Origin: Pantoea agglomerans NBRC 102470 | Lineage (GTDB): Bacteria; Pseudomonadota; Gammaproteobacteria; Enterobacterales; Enterobacteriaceae | Length of the DNA: 64,000 nucleotides | Assembly: GCF_001598475.1 (NCBI RefSeq) | Contig: NZ_BCZA01000001.1 | Location: 124,001 to 188,000 of the forward strand | Direction of reading: 5' to 3' | Notes under the pieces: model-generated | Seen by the model: the letters and a program-made list of their open reading frames with translations, nothing else | Told to the model about the DNA's origin: nothing | The model's database searches: none | In this document: positions 1-9,285 of the stretch, in pieces | Layout: every line of letters begins with the position of its first letter | Numbering within the stretch: the first letter of the stretch is position 1 | Translations under genes and position numbers: made by a program

Positions 1-1295
1 TTTGCCGCACTGCGTCGGCGCAGAATCGCATTGAGGATAATCGCGCCAAAGGTGGCGGTACCGATACCCCCCAGCGTGAAAGAACCGATTTTCAGCGCGA
101 AATCACCGGCACCGAGCACCAGTGTGGTCGCCACCATGATCAGGTTACTGTTCTGGCCTAAATCAACATGGTTCTGTACCCAGATGCGGGCACCCGCTAC
201 CGCAATCAGCCCGAACACCACAATGGATGCGCCGCCAATCACCGGTGCCGGAATAGTGTGGATCAGCGCACCAAACTTCGGCGAGAAACCGGCGAGGATG
301 GCGATGACCGCCGCGGCGACAAATGCCAGCGTAGAGTAGACTTTGGTCACCGCCATCACCCCGATATTTTCGGCATAGGTGGTGACGCCACTGCCGCCGA
401 TCGAGCCGGAGAGCATGGTGGCCAGGCCATCGCCAACAAAAGCGCGTCCCATGTAAGGATCGAGATTGCGTCCGGTCATGCCCGCCACCGCTTTCAGATG
501 CCCGAGGTTTTCAGCCACCAGAATGATCGCCACCGGGGCGATAAGCACCATCGCCTGCAGATCAAAGGTGGGAGCGGTGGTGTGCGGCAGACCAAACCAG
601 GCGGCCTGTGACAGCAGGGTAAAATCGACCGGCTTACCCAGCCCCAGACCGTTGGTCAGCAGTGCATAGATCGCCCAGGCCAGAATCAGGCCGACCAGAA
701 TCAGCAGTCGCTGAATCATCCCGTGGGTAAATACCGCTACCAGACCAATGCAGAGCACGGTCATCACCGCAACCCAGCTGTCGAATGACGAGGCGGAGAC
801 GCTGTGAACCGCAATCGGGGCCAGATTCAGCCCGATAGCCATCACCACCGCACCGGTCACGACCGGCGGCATCAGATTTTCAATCCAGCGCGTGCCGGAC
901 TTCATCACCACCAGACCAATCAGCGTGTAGAGCAGGCCGCAGGCGATCACGCCGCCCAGCGCCACGCTGAGATTGGGATTCAGCCCCTGACCGCTGAAGC
1001 CGGTTACCGCAATGACCACGCCGACAAAGGCAGCGCTCGACCCGAGATAGCTGGGCACCCGACCGCCGGTGATAAAGAAGAACAGCAGCGTGCCTATACC
1101 CGAGACCAGAATGGCCAGATTGGGATCCAGCCCCATCAGCAGGGGCATCAGCACCGTTGCGCCAAACATCGCTACCGCATGCTGTAAACCCAGCACCAGC
1201 GTCTGCCCCAGAGGCAGGGTCTCATCCGGGGCGATAATACCGTTTTCTGTTAATGCCGACTTCTTTTGCCATTGCGGAAACCAGGATCGTGCCAT
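1..1295 (-). CDS. rutG: Pyrimidine permease RutG (3' end outside window)
   Basis: Uracil/xanthine permease family (nucleobase:cation symporter-2) inner-membrane protein that imports uracil for the Rut pathway. The reading frame runs on the minus strand from the ATG at 1293-1295 to the window edge with no stop, about 431 residues, so only a short C-terminus is missing against the roughly 440-residue E. coli protein. Visible family features are an N-terminal LPLGQTLVLGLQHAVAMFGATV-type segment, a repeated pattern of hydrophobic helices, and a central AENLGHLKAVAGMTGR segment typical of the substrate-binding helix region. It follows rutF after 46 bp and is the last visible gene of the operon. 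Confidence is high because of both sequence and position. Confidence 0.93.
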   Translation of the reverse strand, partial: MARSWFPQWQKKSALTENGIIAPDETLPLGQTLVLGLQHAVAMFGATVLMPLLMGLDPNLAILVSGIGTLLFFFITGGRVPSYLGSSAAFVGVVIAVTGFSGQGLNPNLSVALGGVIACGLLYTLIGLVVMKSGTRWIENLMPPVVTGAVVMAIGLNLAPIAVHSVSASSFDSWVAVMTVLCIGLVAVFTHGMIQRLLILVGLILAWAIYALLTNGLGLGKPVDFTLLSQAAWFGLPHTTAPTFDLQAMVLIAPVAIILVAENLGHLKAVAGMTGRNLDPYMGRAFVGDGLATMLSGSIGGSGVTTYAENIGVMAVTKVYSTLAFVAAAVIAILAGFSPKFGALIHTIPAPVIGGASIVVFGLIAVAGARIWVQNHVDLGQNSNLIMVATTLVLGAGDFALKIGSFTLGGIGTATFGAIILNAILRRRSAA

Positions 1296-1341
1296 CGTCT
1301 ACTCCAGAGCGTTATGAATGCCGGTGGGATTCAGGGAAGCG

Positions 1342-1857
1342 TTAACAGGCATCCTGCCGCAACAGGGGATGGTATCCCCGGTCAAACCACGCCAGACCGT
1401 GGGTGTCATCATTGCGCACTAACCCCACGACTTCGCAGAACAGCGTGTCATGCGTACCGACGCTGACAATCTGAGTAATGCGGCAGTCAAAGGACGCGAC
1501 GGCGCCGCTCAGCACCGGCGAGCCGGTCACGGCCGTTGACCACTCAGCGGCAATAAAACGATCAGCCATTGGCGTTTTGCCGCCGAACAGATTGGAGAGC
1601 GTTTCATGGCCCGCCGCCAGCGTATTGACGCAGAGCTGCATGTTTTCGCGGAACACCGGGTAAACCGAGGCAGAGCGGTTAAGGCAGACCAGCAGCGTCG
1701 GCGGCGAATCCGTGACGCTGCACACCGCCGAGGCCGTAAAGCCTGCGCGTCCGGCCGGGCCTTCAGTGGTGATGATGTTGACCGCAGCACCCAGCCGCGA
1801 CATCGCATTACGAAACTCAGTTTTCTCAACGGCAGGGGTAAGGGTATCCAGGCTCAT
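1342..1857 (-). CDS. rutF: FMN reductase RutF
   Basis: Flavin reductase (NADH:FMN) of the flavin-reductase-like split-barrel family; it supplies reduced FMN to the monooxygenase RutA. I chose the ATG at 1855-1857 ([12 protein letters not shown]...), giving 171 residues, close to the usual length; a longer frame to 1944 overlaps rutD and has no family similarity. Visible motifs: [19 protein letters not shown] near the N-terminus, [21 protein letters not shown] for the flavin-binding strand, and a C-terminal [12 protein letters not shown]. The gene starts 19 bp after rutD, in the place where E. coli has rutE between them, and precedes rutG. Confidence 0.93.
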   Translation of the reverse strand: MSLDTLTPAVEKTEFRNAMSRLGAAVNIITTEGPAGRAGFTASAVCSVTDSPPTLLVCLNRSASVYPVFRENMQLCVNTLAAGHETLSNLFGGKTPMADRFIAAEWSTAVTGSPVLSGAVASFDCRITQIVSVGTHDTLFCEVVGLVRNDDTHGLAWFDRGYHPLLRQDAC

Positions 1858-1876
1858 CGTGTTCTCCGCGAAAAGG

Positions 1877-2686
1877 TTATCCGACGACGCGCTGCAGCGG
1901 CTGCACGTCATCAGTCTGATCCAGCCACTGCAGCAGCAGGGCATTAAAGTTTTCGGGGGCGGTGACGCTCATGGCGTGGCCGCCCCAGGCCATCATCTGT
2001 TCAGTCGCATTGGGCAGCGCCGCGGCCAGCTCAGTTGAGCAGCTCCACGGCACCAGCAGATCGTCCTGGCTGGCAATCACAAGCACCGGTTGTGGAATGG
2101 CAGCAGCCCGCGCGCTGAAGTCGGCGCTCATCAGGGCATGCAGCCGCCGCATCAGATTTTCCATTCCCTGAAAATGTGCGACGTGTTGGCTATCTTCCTG
2201 ATCCAGCCGTGTCTGATGCTGTGCCATCCACTCCGCAGGATAGAGAAACAGCGGCTGAGCGCGGACAAATGCCTCGACGCCGACGTTGAGCAGCAGGTCC
2301 TGGCGTACCTGAAAGCAGCGACGGGTATGGGGATGCAGCACCAGCCAGCCATTGATCACCGCGATCCGTTCGATCCGATCCGGATAATCCAGCGCCAGCT
2401 GCATCCCCATCAGACCGCCCAGCGCGTGACCGATCAGGCTGAAGCGCAGGATGCCGTGCTGCGCCAGCGCGGCGGCCAGTTCTGACGCCATCATCGCCAT
2501 GCTGTAGCCTTCCGGCAGGCTGTCAGCGCTGCGACCGGTGCCGCGCTGGTCATAGGTCACCACCCGATAGCGTGCCGTTAGCGCGGCCAGCTGCGGCTGC
2601 CAGAAACCCGCCACGCCGCCCAGACCGGATGAGAGCACCAGTGTCGGTGCATCGGGATTTTGCAGACCCAGAATATCCAGTTGCAT
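1877..2686 (-). CDS. rutD: Putative carbamate hydrolase RutD
   Basis: Alpha/beta-hydrolase-fold protein of the uracil catabolic pathway, thought to speed up breakdown of aminoacrylate or carbamate intermediates. Length is 269 residues (E. coli about 266). The oxyanion-hole region ([12 protein letters not shown]), the YDQRGTG motif and the C-terminal GGHAM histidine are present. The nucleophile elbow reads GHALGG, so the usual Ser of GxSxG is Ala; from memory the E. coli protein has the same change, so this looks like a family trait and not a mutation. The start ATG (2684-2686) shares one base with the rutC stop, indicating translational coupling. Confidence 0.93.
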   Translation of the reverse strand: MQLDILGLQNPDAPTLVLSSGLGGVAGFWQPQLAALTARYRVVTYDQRGTGRSADSLPEGYSMAMMASELAAALAQHGILRFSLIGHALGGLMGMQLALDYPDRIERIAVINGWLVLHPHTRRCFQVRQDLLLNVGVEAFVRAQPLFLYPAEWMAQHQTRLDQEDSQHVAHFQGMENLMRRLHALMSADFSARAAAIPQPVLVIASQDDLLVPWSCSTELAAALPNATEQMMAWGGHAMSVTAPENFNALLLQWLDQTDDVQPLQRVVG

Positions 2687-3081
2687 CAGACCTCCGCTTT
2701 GCCGATGTGCGCCACGCTGGCGATCTCAATCAGCGCATCAGGCTTGACCAGACCGCACTGAATACAGAAGCGCGCCGGTTTTTCGCCGGGAAAGAACTCG
2801 GCATAAACCTGATTCACCGCGGCGTAGTTCGACCAGTCGGTGATAAAAATCGAATTAAACGTCACATCGGTCATGCTGCCACCGGCGGTCTCAATCACCT
2901 TTTTAATGGTTTCCAGCACGTGGCGGGTCTGCGCTGCGGCATCACCCACATGCACCACGTTGTTGTCAGCATCAAACGGCAGCGTACCCGAGACATAGAC
3001 CACACCATCCGCCAGCGTGCCGGGAACGAACGGGGCGATGGGGGTGGTGGTGCCTGGCGGAACAATAATACTTTTCGGCAT
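2686..3081 (-). CDS. rutC: Aminoacrylate deaminase RutC (RidA/YjgF family)
   Basis: A 131-residue Rid-family (YjgF/YER057c/UK114) protein. In the Rut pathway it acts on the aminoacrylate peracid or aminoacrylate released from ureidoacrylate. The family hallmarks are visible: [22 protein letters not shown] near the N-terminus, [19 protein letters not shown] in the middle, and [26 protein letters not shown] at the end with the conserved Arg and Glu. It lies 20 bp after rutB and overlaps the rutD start by one base. Confidence 0.95.
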   Translation of the reverse strand: MPKSIIVPPGTTTPIAPFVPGTLADGVVYVSGTLPFDADNNVVHVGDAAAQTRHVLETIKKVIETAGGSMTDVTFNSIFITDWSNYAAVNQVYAEFFPGEKPARFCIQCGLVKPDALIEIASVAHIGKAEV

Positions 3082-3101
3082 AGCGTCGTCCTTATCGTGG
3101 A

Positions 3102-3818
3102 TTAGCGGGCATTCAGGCTTTCGCAGAAGGTATCGACATCCGATACCCAGCCAAAAAAGGTTTCGATATTGAACAGGGCAGCCTGCTGAGCAAAGGGCGG
3201 GCCGGCCTGATAAGTGGCGTCTTCCAGCACCACGCCGAAGTACTCCAGAAAGAAGCCGTCGCGCAGCGTCGATTCAACGCAGACGTTGGTGGCGATGCCG
3301 GTAAACATCAGATGACGGATCCCGCGGCTGCGCAGCATGCTGTCGAGCGGGGTGTTATAGAAGCCGCTGTAACGCGATTTCGGCAGCACGATGTCACCGG
3401 GCTGTGGCACCAGTTCATCGACCAGCGCGTAATCCCAGCCGCCTTTCGACAGCAGCGACCCCTGCAGTTCAGGCCGTTTACGCATGGTTTTCAGGGCATT
3501 CGATTTGTGGAAATTGGGGGAACCGGCGTCGCCCGCTTCTACATAGTCACTGTCCCAGCCGTTCTGGAACCAGATGATCTGAACGCCTGCCGCACGGGCT
3601 GCAGTCACCGCCTGATGGATTTTCGCAATCACCGGCTTGGTGGCGGAAACATCGAAGCCCGCCAGATCGAGATAGCCGCCTTCAGTGGCGTAGGCGTTCT
3701 GCATATCCACGACAATCAGCGCGGTCTGGCCAGGCGGAAAGGCGATCGGCTCTGGCCGCGCCGGCAGTTCAACCTGGGGAACATCCGGCGTGTGAGCACA
3801 ATAAACGGTAGCCATCAT
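3102..3818 (-). CDS. rutB: Ureidoacrylate amidohydrolase RutB
   Basis: Isochorismatase-fold cysteine hydrolase that cleaves (Z)-3-ureidoacrylate, the RutA product, to carbamate and aminoacrylate. The 238-residue protein has the expected D-K-C triad: Asp38 in [10 protein letters not shown], Lys147 in [11 protein letters not shown] and Cys180 in [12 protein letters not shown]. The first ATG (3816-3818) overlaps the rutA stop codon as ATGA, a sign of coupling; a second in-frame Met follows directly. It sits second in the rut operon as in E. coli. Confidence 0.95.
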   Translation of the reverse strand: MMATVYCAHTPDVPQVELPARPEPIAFPPGQTALIVVDMQNAYATEGGYLDLAGFDVSATKPVIAKIHQAVTAARAAGVQIIWFQNGWDSDYVEAGDAGSPNFHKSNALKTMRKRPELQGSLLSKGGWDYALVDELVPQPGDIVLPKSRYSGFYNTPLDSMLRSRGIRHLMFTGIATNVCVESTLRDGFFLEYFGVVLEDATYQAGPPFAQQAALFNIETFFGWVSDVDTFCESLNAR

Positions 3819-4906
3819 GCCACCTCCTGCTGTGCGTCGAGCAGGGCGCTGCGACAGGCCATCAGCGGCTGAATGTGCTGCCCGAAGTTCTCGATACCCT
3901 GCAGGAAGTCATCAAACGTCAGCAGCACGCCGTGGGTGCCTTCGACCTGCGCAACCTCATCCAGCATCCGCGCCACGCTGGCATACGACCCCACCAGGGT
4001 GCCCATATTGATATTGACTGCCGAGGTCGGATCCGCCATCTGGCGCACATTGGTGTCGCTGCCCGATTTGGTGTCCTGCTGACTCTGAGTGGTGAGCCAG
4101 GAGAGCGCCTCTTCATCCGCACCGGCTTTGTAGTGTTCCCACTTCGCCCGCGCTTCTTCGTCCGTTTCAGCAGCGATGATCATAAACAGCACATAGGAGC
4201 CGACATCGCGGCCCGCTTTTTCAGCGGCCTGCTTCATGCGAATCGAGGTAGAGCTGAACGCGGCAGGCGTGTTAACACCTTTACCAAAGCAGAAGTTGTA
4301 ATCGGCGTGCTGAGCAGAGAAGGCCATACCGGCATCGCTCTGTCCGGCGCAGATCACCTTCATCGGGCGCTGCGGCTGCGGACTCACGCGGCAGTCGTTC
4401 ATGGTGAAGAACTCACCTTTAAAGTCCGATTTTCCGGTGCCCCACAGATCGCGCAGCACGGTAACGTATTCGGTCAGATAAGCGTAGCGGCTGCTGAAGT
4501 ACTCATCGCCAGGCCACATACCCATCTGTTCATATTCCGGTTTCTGCCAGCCGGTCACCAGGTTGACGCCAAAGCGACCGCCTGAAATGGAATCGATGGT
4601 GGACGCCATGCGCGCCACAATCGCTGGAGGCAGCGTCAGGGTGGCGGCGGTGGCGTAGATCTCAATGCGCGATGTCACGGCGGCCAGGCCTGCCATCAGG
4701 GTGAACGATTCGAGATTATGATCCCAGAACTCGGTTTTTCCGCCGAAGCCGCGCAGTTTGATCATCGAGAGCGCAAACTCGAAATGGTAATGCTCTGCTT
4801 TCAGCACGATCGCTTTGTTCAGTTCAAAGGTCGGCATGTACTGCGGCGCATTGGACGAAATCAGCCAGCCATTGTTACCAATTGGAATAAAGACGCCTAT
4901 CTTCAT
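3815..4906 (-). CDS. rutA: Pyrimidine monooxygenase RutA
   Basis: FMN-dependent luciferase-family monooxygenase that opens the pyrimidine ring of uracil and thymine. I use the ATG at 4904-4906 ([14 protein letters not shown]), because a GAGG ribosome-binding sequence lies about 8 bases upstream and this yields 363 residues, the usual size. An upstream in-frame ATG at 4963 would give 382 residues but has no Shine-Dalgarno sequence. Conserved blocks include [31 protein letters not shown] in the N-terminal half (read in pieces), [19 protein letters not shown], and [22 protein letters not shown]. First gene of the operon, behind a sigma-54 promoter. Confidence 0.96.
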   Translation of the reverse strand: MKIGVFIPIGNNGWLISSNAPQYMPTFELNKAIVLKAEHYHFEFALSMIKLRGFGGKTEFWDHNLESFTLMAGLAAVTSRIEIYATAATLTLPPAIVARMASTIDSISGGRFGVNLVTGWQKPEYEQMGMWPGDEYFSSRYAYLTEYVTVLRDLWGTGKSDFKGEFFTMNDCRVSPQPQRPMKVICAGQSDAGMAFSAQHADYNFCFGKGVNTPAAFSSTSIRMKQAAEKAGRDVGSYVLFMIIAAETDEEARAKWEHYKAGADEEALSWLTTQSQQDTKSGSDTNVRQMADPTSAVNINMGTLVGSYASVARMLDEVAQVEGTHGVLLTFDDFLQGIENFGQHIQPLMACRSALLDAQQEVA

Positions 4907-4994
4907 GTGAAACCTCGTTGCGATGGGGGAAAGGTGTTTCACGCGCTGCACTGCATCCTGCATCGTCCATGTGGGCCGCGCTCAGTCACAATTC

Positions 4995-5010
4995 TGCAAA
5001 CTGTGTGCCA
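4995..5010 (-). promoter_or_regulatory. Sigma-54 promoter of the rut operon
   Basis: On the minus strand the sequence reads TGGCAC-N5-TTGCA, an exact match to the -24/-12 sigma-54 core (GG and GC in place). It points at rutA, about 90 bp upstream of the ATG. Nitrogen (NtrC) control of rut in E. coli is established; the two NtrC-like sites upstream fit this. Confidence 0.8.
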
Positions 5011-5083
5011 CTTTTTTTATTGTTTTATATAACAATGAGTTAAAATTAACCCGAAAGAGGTAAGTGGAGTAACTGGTCCATTT

Positions 5084-5099
5084 CAGACCGTCTGGTCAA
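5084..5099. promoter_or_regulatory. RutR-like operator
   Basis: CAGACCGTCTGGTCAA is a near-palindrome matching the known RutR consensus TTGACCA-N2-TGGTCAA at 11 of the 14 specified positions (read on the minus strand, TTGACCA is exact). It lies between the divergent rutA and rutR genes. RutR is a uracil-relieved repressor in E. coli, so this site could control both directions. Confidence 0.6.
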
Positions 5100-5106
5100 A
5101 ATTCGC

Positions 5107-5143
5107 TGCACGTTTTCCATGCAGGCTGAGCAAAAAAGGTGCA
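5107..5143. promoter_or_regulatory. Two tandem NtrC-like binding sites
   Basis: Two 17-bp sites resemble the NtrC enhancer consensus TGCAC-N7-GTGCA: TGCACGTTTTCCATGCA at 5107-5123 and TGAGCAAAAAAGGTGCA at 5127-5143. They lie roughly 100-130 bp upstream of the sigma-54 element, the usual enhancer spacing. Confidence 0.6.
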
Positions 5144-5212
5144 GGGCGCGGATTGGGCAGCGATGAATCCCTTTGCTATGATGCGCTGACACCAGAAGGA
5201 TGAGGTAAACGT

Positions 5213-5848
5213 GTGAATACCGATGAAAAAAAGCCAACGCGTCGTTCGCGTGCGGTTGCAGCGAAGCGGGCCGCCATACTGGAAGCGGCATTAACCTTCT
5301 TCTCACAGTTTGGCATTCACGGCACCAGCCTCGATAAGGTAGCTGAGCTGGCCGATGTCTCTAAAACTAATCTGCTCTACTATTTTCCCTCTAAAGAAGT
5401 GCTCTATGTGGCGGTGCTTAAGCAGATTCTGGATGTCTGGCTGGCACCGTTGCGCGCGCTGGCGCACGATCAGGATCCGCTGGTCGCGATTCGGCGCTAC
5501 ATCCGGCTGAAGCTGGAAGTGTCGCGCGATCATCCTCAGGCTTCCCGGCTCTTCTGTCTGGAGATGCTGCAGGGTGCTCCGCTTCTGAAAGGGGAGCTGG
5601 CAGGCGATCTTAAGCAGCTGGTAGATGACAAAGCGGCAATTATTGAACGCTGGATTGATGAAGGACGACTGGCGGGCGTACAGCCGCAGCATCTGATCTT
5701 TATGCTGTGGGCCACCACGCAGCATTACGCCGATTTTGCCACTCAGGTTGAGGCCGTTACCGGTCAGACGCTCAGCGATCCGGCATTTTTCGATCAGGCT
5801 GTTGATAACGTGCAGCGCATGATCATTGAAGGGATTCGCGTACGCTAA
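5213..5848 (+). CDS. rutR: TetR-family regulator RutR
   Basis: Regulator of pyrimidine use, 211 residues, divergent from the rut operon. The N-terminal TetR helix-turn-helix is clear (AAILEAALTFFSQFG, then LDKVAELADVSKTNLLYYFPSKEVLY). The ligand domain matches RutR throughout, for example EYIRLKLEVSRD-type and DPQHLIFM-type blocks and a C-terminal VQRMIIEGIRVR. The start is a GTG at 5213 with TGAGG eight bases upstream; no ATG fits. In E. coli RutR binds uracil and thymine. The operator-like palindrome at 5084-5099 is likely its site. Confidence 0.95.
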   Translation: MNTDEKKPTRRSRAVAAKRAAILEAALTFFSQFGIHGTSLDKVAELADVSKTNLLYYFPSKEVLYVAVLKQILDVWLAPLRALAHDQDPLVAIRRYIRLKLEVSRDHPQASRLFCLEMLQGAPLLKGELAGDLKQLVDDKAAIIERWIDEGRLAGVQPQHLIFMLWATTQHYADFATQVEAVTGQTLSDPAFFDQAVDNVQRMIIEGIRVR

Positions 5849-5886
5849 TTCAGGATACATCCACGGTTCAGGTACGGAGTTAATCA

Positions 5887-6861
5887 ATGGATTCTGTTTC
5901 GCAGCTGGTGCTGGGTGCCTCAGTCAGTGTCGCAGTGATGGGACGTCGGGTACCGGTCTGGCAGGCCGCGCTGGTGGGCGGCGTCTGCGGCACCTTACCC
6001 GATCTCGATGTCTTTCTTGATCATGGCGATGCGATACGCAACATGACCCTGCATCGCACGGAAACGCATGCGCTGCTCTGGCTCACGCTGCTCTCGCCAC
6101 TGATTGCATGGCTGGTGGCGGGTCTGTTTCGCCAGCGGGTGAAGTGGGCAGCATGGTGGCCTGCCATCTGGCTGGCGCTGATTACCCATCCGCTGCTCGA
6201 TTTGATGACGGTGTATGGCACCCAGCTTGGCCTGCCGATCACCGATTATCCTTATGCCATCGGCAGTATCTACATCGTCGATCCACTCTATACCCTGCCG
6301 CTGCTGGCAGGCCTGGGCGTCGCGCTCTGGCGGCGCAGTGATAAAGGGCTGCGCGGAAACCGGCTCGGGCTGATGCTGAGTACCCTTTATCTGGTCTGGA
6401 GTGTGGTGATTCAGGGCGTCGCAGGCTGGCAGATCAGAGCGTCGCTGGCGGAGCAGGGTATTCCGGACAATAAAGTGCTGGTGACGCCCACGGCCTTTAA
6501 TACGCTGGTATGGCGCAGCGTGATTATGACGCCGGATCGCTATGGCGAAGTTTACTGGTCGCTGTTGTCGCCCTCACGGCCACTGCAGGTGGCGTGGTAT
6601 CCGCGTCATCCTGAACTGTTCGACGCTTTTCGGGGCAGCTGGTATGCAGAACGTGTCGCCTGGTTCAGCCACGGCTTCTACGCGCTGCGGGAGCAGGACG
6701 GTCAGACGACGATTGCCGACCTGCGCATGGGCGAAGGCGATAAGTATACCTTCACCTTTGGTCTGGGCACGCCTCAGCAGCCCGATCCCCGGCCGCAGCG
6801 CTTACCTTATGAACGCCCCTCTTTATCCGCCATTTTCTCTGCGCTGGGCGATCGCCTGTAA
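5887..6861 (+). CDS. YdjM-like inner-membrane metal-dependent hydrolase family protein
   Basis: A 324-residue protein of the YdjM/DUF457 family (LexA-regulated membrane-bound predicted metal-dependent hydrolases). The N-terminal half holds the family's histidine/aspartate pattern: GTLPDLDVF, LHRTETHALLW and LALITHPLLDLMT, with hydrophobic helices between. A C-terminal domain of about 120 residues (from about residue 200) is mostly soluble. The start ATG has GGAG seven bases upstream. It follows rutR by 38 bp on the same strand and may share its transcript. The substrate is unknown, so I give no gene symbol. Confidence 0.75.
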   Translation: MDSVSQLVLGASVSVAVMGRRVPVWQAALVGGVCGTLPDLDVFLDHGDAIRNMTLHRTETHALLWLTLLSPLIAWLVAGLFRQRVKWAAWWPAIWLALITHPLLDLMTVYGTQLGLPITDYPYAIGSIYIVDPLYTLPLLAGLGVALWRRSDKGLRGNRLGLMLSTLYLVWSVVIQGVAGWQIRASLAEQGIPDNKVLVTPTAFNTLVWRSVIMTPDRYGEVYWSLLSPSRPLQVAWYPRHPELFDAFRGSWYAERVAWFSHGFYALREQDGQTTIADLRMGEGDKYTFTFGLGTPQQPDPRPQRLPYERPSLSAIFSALGDRL

Positions 6862-6868
6862 AAAAAAA

Positions 6869-6896
6869 GCCCGGTCATCTGACCGGGCTTTTTTCA
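6869..6896. terminator. Bidirectional Rho-independent terminator
   Basis: Stem AGCCCGGTCA / TGACCGGGCT with a 2-base loop, a T-run on the plus side and an A-run on the other. It separates the convergent YdjM-like gene and cycA. Confidence 0.85.
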
Positions 6897-6908
6897 TGAT
6901 ATTACCGA

Positions 6909-8303
6909 TTAGCGGCTACGACGATTACGCAGCATCCAGCCGACACCCAGCAGGGCAAACCAGAGTGGCGTAACCATCAGCGCCTGGCGCGTATCTTCCT
7001 GCAGCGTCAGCAGCACCAGCACAAATGCGAAGAATGCCATGCAGACCCAGCACATGAATTTGCCCAGCGGCATCTTAAATGCCGACTCCGCATGGCGCTG
7101 CGGATGCTTTTTACGGTAGGCCAGATAGCTGCACAGAATGATGGTCCAGACGAACATAAACAGAATGGCCGAGACGGTGGTCACCAGCGTGAAGACCTTC
7201 ATCACATCCGGGATCAGGTAGATCAACGCCACACCAATCAGCAGGCACAGGCAGGAGAAAAACAGGCCGGTAGTCGGCACCGCACGGGCAGAGAGTCGGC
7301 CAAAGGCGCGGCTGGCCACACCCTGCTGCGACAGGCCATAGAGCATACGGCTGGTGGAGAAGATGCCGCTGTTGGCTGAGGAGGCGGCAGAAGTCAGCAC
7401 CACAAAGTTAACGATACTCGCAGCAGCAGGCAGACCAATCAGAACGAACATCTCAACAAACGGACTGCGATCGGCCATCACCTGGGTCCAGGGCGTTACC
7501 GCCATAATCACCATCAGCGCCAGCACGTAAAACATAATGACCCGCAACGGAATCGCATTAATCGCGCGCGGTAACACTTTATGCGGATTGTGGGTTTCAG
7601 CCGCTGCCGTGCCCACCAGTTCAATGCCGACAAAGGCAAACACCGCAATCTGGAAGCCAGCAAAGAAGCCGCTGAGGCCTTTCGGGAACATGCCGCCGTG
7701 ATCCCAGATGTTGCTGAGTGACGCTGTGCCGCCGCCCGGTGAGGGGTAGTGAATCGATACCAGCACAATCCCGGTTACGATCAGCGCCACAATGGCGACA
7801 ATTTTAATGATCGCGAACCAGAACTCCATCTCGCCAAACAGCTTGACGGTGGCAATGTTGAGCGCCAGAAAAACCACCACGCAGAGCAGGGCGCTCATCC
7901 AGATCGAGAAGCCCGGAAACCAGAGCTGGAAATAGGCGCTGATTGCCACCACGTCGGCAATGCCGGTTACCACCCAACAGAACCAGTAGGTCCAGCCGGT
8001 AAAGTAGCCGGCCCACGGGCCAAGCAGATCAGCGGCAAAATCGCTAAAGGATTTGTACTCAAGGTTGGAGAGCAGCAGCTCCCCCATGGCGCGCATCACA
8101 AAGAACAGCATAAAACCGATGATCATATAGACGAAAATGATCGAGGGGCCAGCCAGGCTGATGGTTTTACCGGAACCCATAAACAGGCCGGTACCGATAG
8201 CGCCACCAATGGCGATCAGCTGGATGTGACGATTGTGCAGATTGCGCTGGAGTTTATCGGGCGTTTCGTGGGTGCTTGCGGTTTCTTTAGATTGATCAAC
8301 CAT
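6909..8303 (-). CDS. cycA: D-serine/D-alanine/glycine transporter CycA
   Basis: Amino acid-polyamine-organocation (APC) family permease, 464 residues (E. coli CycA about 470). The hallmark first helix IGGAIGTGLFMGSG and the following LSLAGPSIIF-type region are present, as are about twelve hydrophobic helices and the block FFAGFQIAVFAFVGIELVGTAAAETHNP. It imports D-Ser, D-Ala and Gly (and D-cycloserine) using the proton gradient. It stands alone, with a terminator downstream. An AGGAAAG sequence precedes the ATG at 8301-8303. The orthology is clear from length and sequence. Confidence 0.9.
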   Translation of the reverse strand: MVDQSKETASTHETPDKLQRNLHNRHIQLIAIGGAIGTGLFMGSGKTISLAGPSIIFVYMIIGFMLFFVMRAMGELLLSNLEYKSFSDFAADLLGPWAGYFTGWTYWFCWVVTGIADVVAISAYFQLWFPGFSIWMSALLCVVVFLALNIATVKLFGEMEFWFAIIKIVAIVALIVTGIVLVSIHYPSPGGGTASLSNIWDHGGMFPKGLSGFFAGFQIAVFAFVGIELVGTAAAETHNPHKVLPRAINAIPLRVIMFYVLALMVIMAVTPWTQVMADRSPFVEMFVLIGLPAAASIVNFVVLTSAASSANSGIFSTSRMLYGLSQQGVASRAFGRLSARAVPTTGLFFSCLCLLIGVALIYLIPDVMKVFTLVTTVSAILFMFVWTIILCSYLAYRKKHPQRHAESAFKMPLGKFMCWVCMAFFAFVLVLLTLQEDTRQALMVTPLWFALLGVGWMLRNRRSR

Positions 8304-8589
8304 AGAATTGTCTTTCCTGTCGTGATGTTGTGTTCAGCTCTGCTGGCTGTTAGTCAAGGCGTCTGCCTGAGGGCAAGTCGGCATAAGATAGAGGAAGAGA
8401 GCCGGAATCGGGTAACGCTTTTTTACCAATTGTGATGCCTGCCATCCCGGAAGCGGCAATAAAGCGCGATTTTGTTCAAACCTTCGTCAGCCTGGGTAAT
8501 TATTCATCACGTTATGTCAGTCAGGCGGCGTGAAGGGCGATGGGCTTCTACACTTTTTGTTTGCTAATCATCATGCTGCGAGAGGGACT

Positions 8590-9285
8590 ATGCGCACGCT
8601 TATCCTGTTTTTGCTATTGCTTGCGCTGGGATGGGTCAGCTTACCCTGGCTTAAGCAGCATCTGCCGCCGCAGTTTAATCCCTTTACGCCACTCTCTGTT
8701 ACCGATCCGCCGGGCTGGATGACGCAGATTAAGATGAAAAGGCTGGCCAGCGATCCCGACGCATGTCTGGCGGTGATGCGCCGCGCTCAACAGGCGGGCT
8801 GGGTCAGCTTCAGCGAGCGTCCGGACGTCACGGGTCACTGTCCGCTCAGTCATCCGCTGCGGGTTCAGAAATTTGGCCCGGTCAGCCTCAGCAGCAGCTT
8901 TCTGGCCAGCTGTCCTATGGCCGTCGCCAGCACCATGTATGCTCTGCGCAGTCGTGAACAGACCGCCAGAGAGATGCACAGTCCACTGGTACGAATTACC
9001 CATGTCGGCAGTTACGCCTGCCGTAATATTTATCATCGTGCTCAGGGGCGGCTCAGTGAACATGCCACCGCCGATGCCTGGGATGTGACAGGCTTTCAGC
9101 TGGCTGATGGCCAGCGGCTTGAGGTCAGTCGTCACTGGCAACAGCCGGAAGAAAAAGCGGCAATGCTTCATACGCTGTGGCGTGGCGGCTGTGAGGTATT
9201 CGGCAATGCGCTGGGGCCGGACTATAACGCCGCTCACGCCTCACATTTTCATCTGGGTATGCGAGGTGCAGGCTACTGCCGATAA
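8590..9285 (+). CDS. Extensin-like family protein
   Basis: A 231-residue protein of the bacterial extensin-like (PF06904-type) family, function unproven and sometimes linked to the cell envelope. I chose the ATG at 8590 because AGAGGG lies just upstream and the N-terminus then begins with a signal-anchor (MRTLILFLLLLALGW). The family pattern is visible: GPVSLSSSFLASCPMA, YACRNIYHRAQGRLSEHATADAWDV, and a C-terminal GPDYNAAHASHFHLGM with the conserved histidines. Cysteines before each block could form disulfides in the periplasm. It stands alone between cycA and a long gene-free stretch. Confidence 0.8.
   Translation: MRTLILFLLLLALGWVSLPWLKQHLPPQFNPFTPLSVTDPPGWMTQIKMKRLASDPDACLAVMRRAQQAGWVSFSERPDVTGHCPLSHPLRVQKFGPVSLSSSFLASCPMAVASTMYALRSREQTAREMHSPLVRITHVGSYACRNIYHRAQGRLSEHATADAWDVTGFQLADGQRLEVSRHWQQPEEKAAMLHTLWRGGCEVFGNALGPDYNAAHASHFHLGMRGAGYCR

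Noticed and set aside
4907..4963. Upstream in-frame ATG for rutA giving 382 residues
   Set aside because: No ribosome-binding sequence; the 363-residue start has GAGG at a good distance and the usual length.
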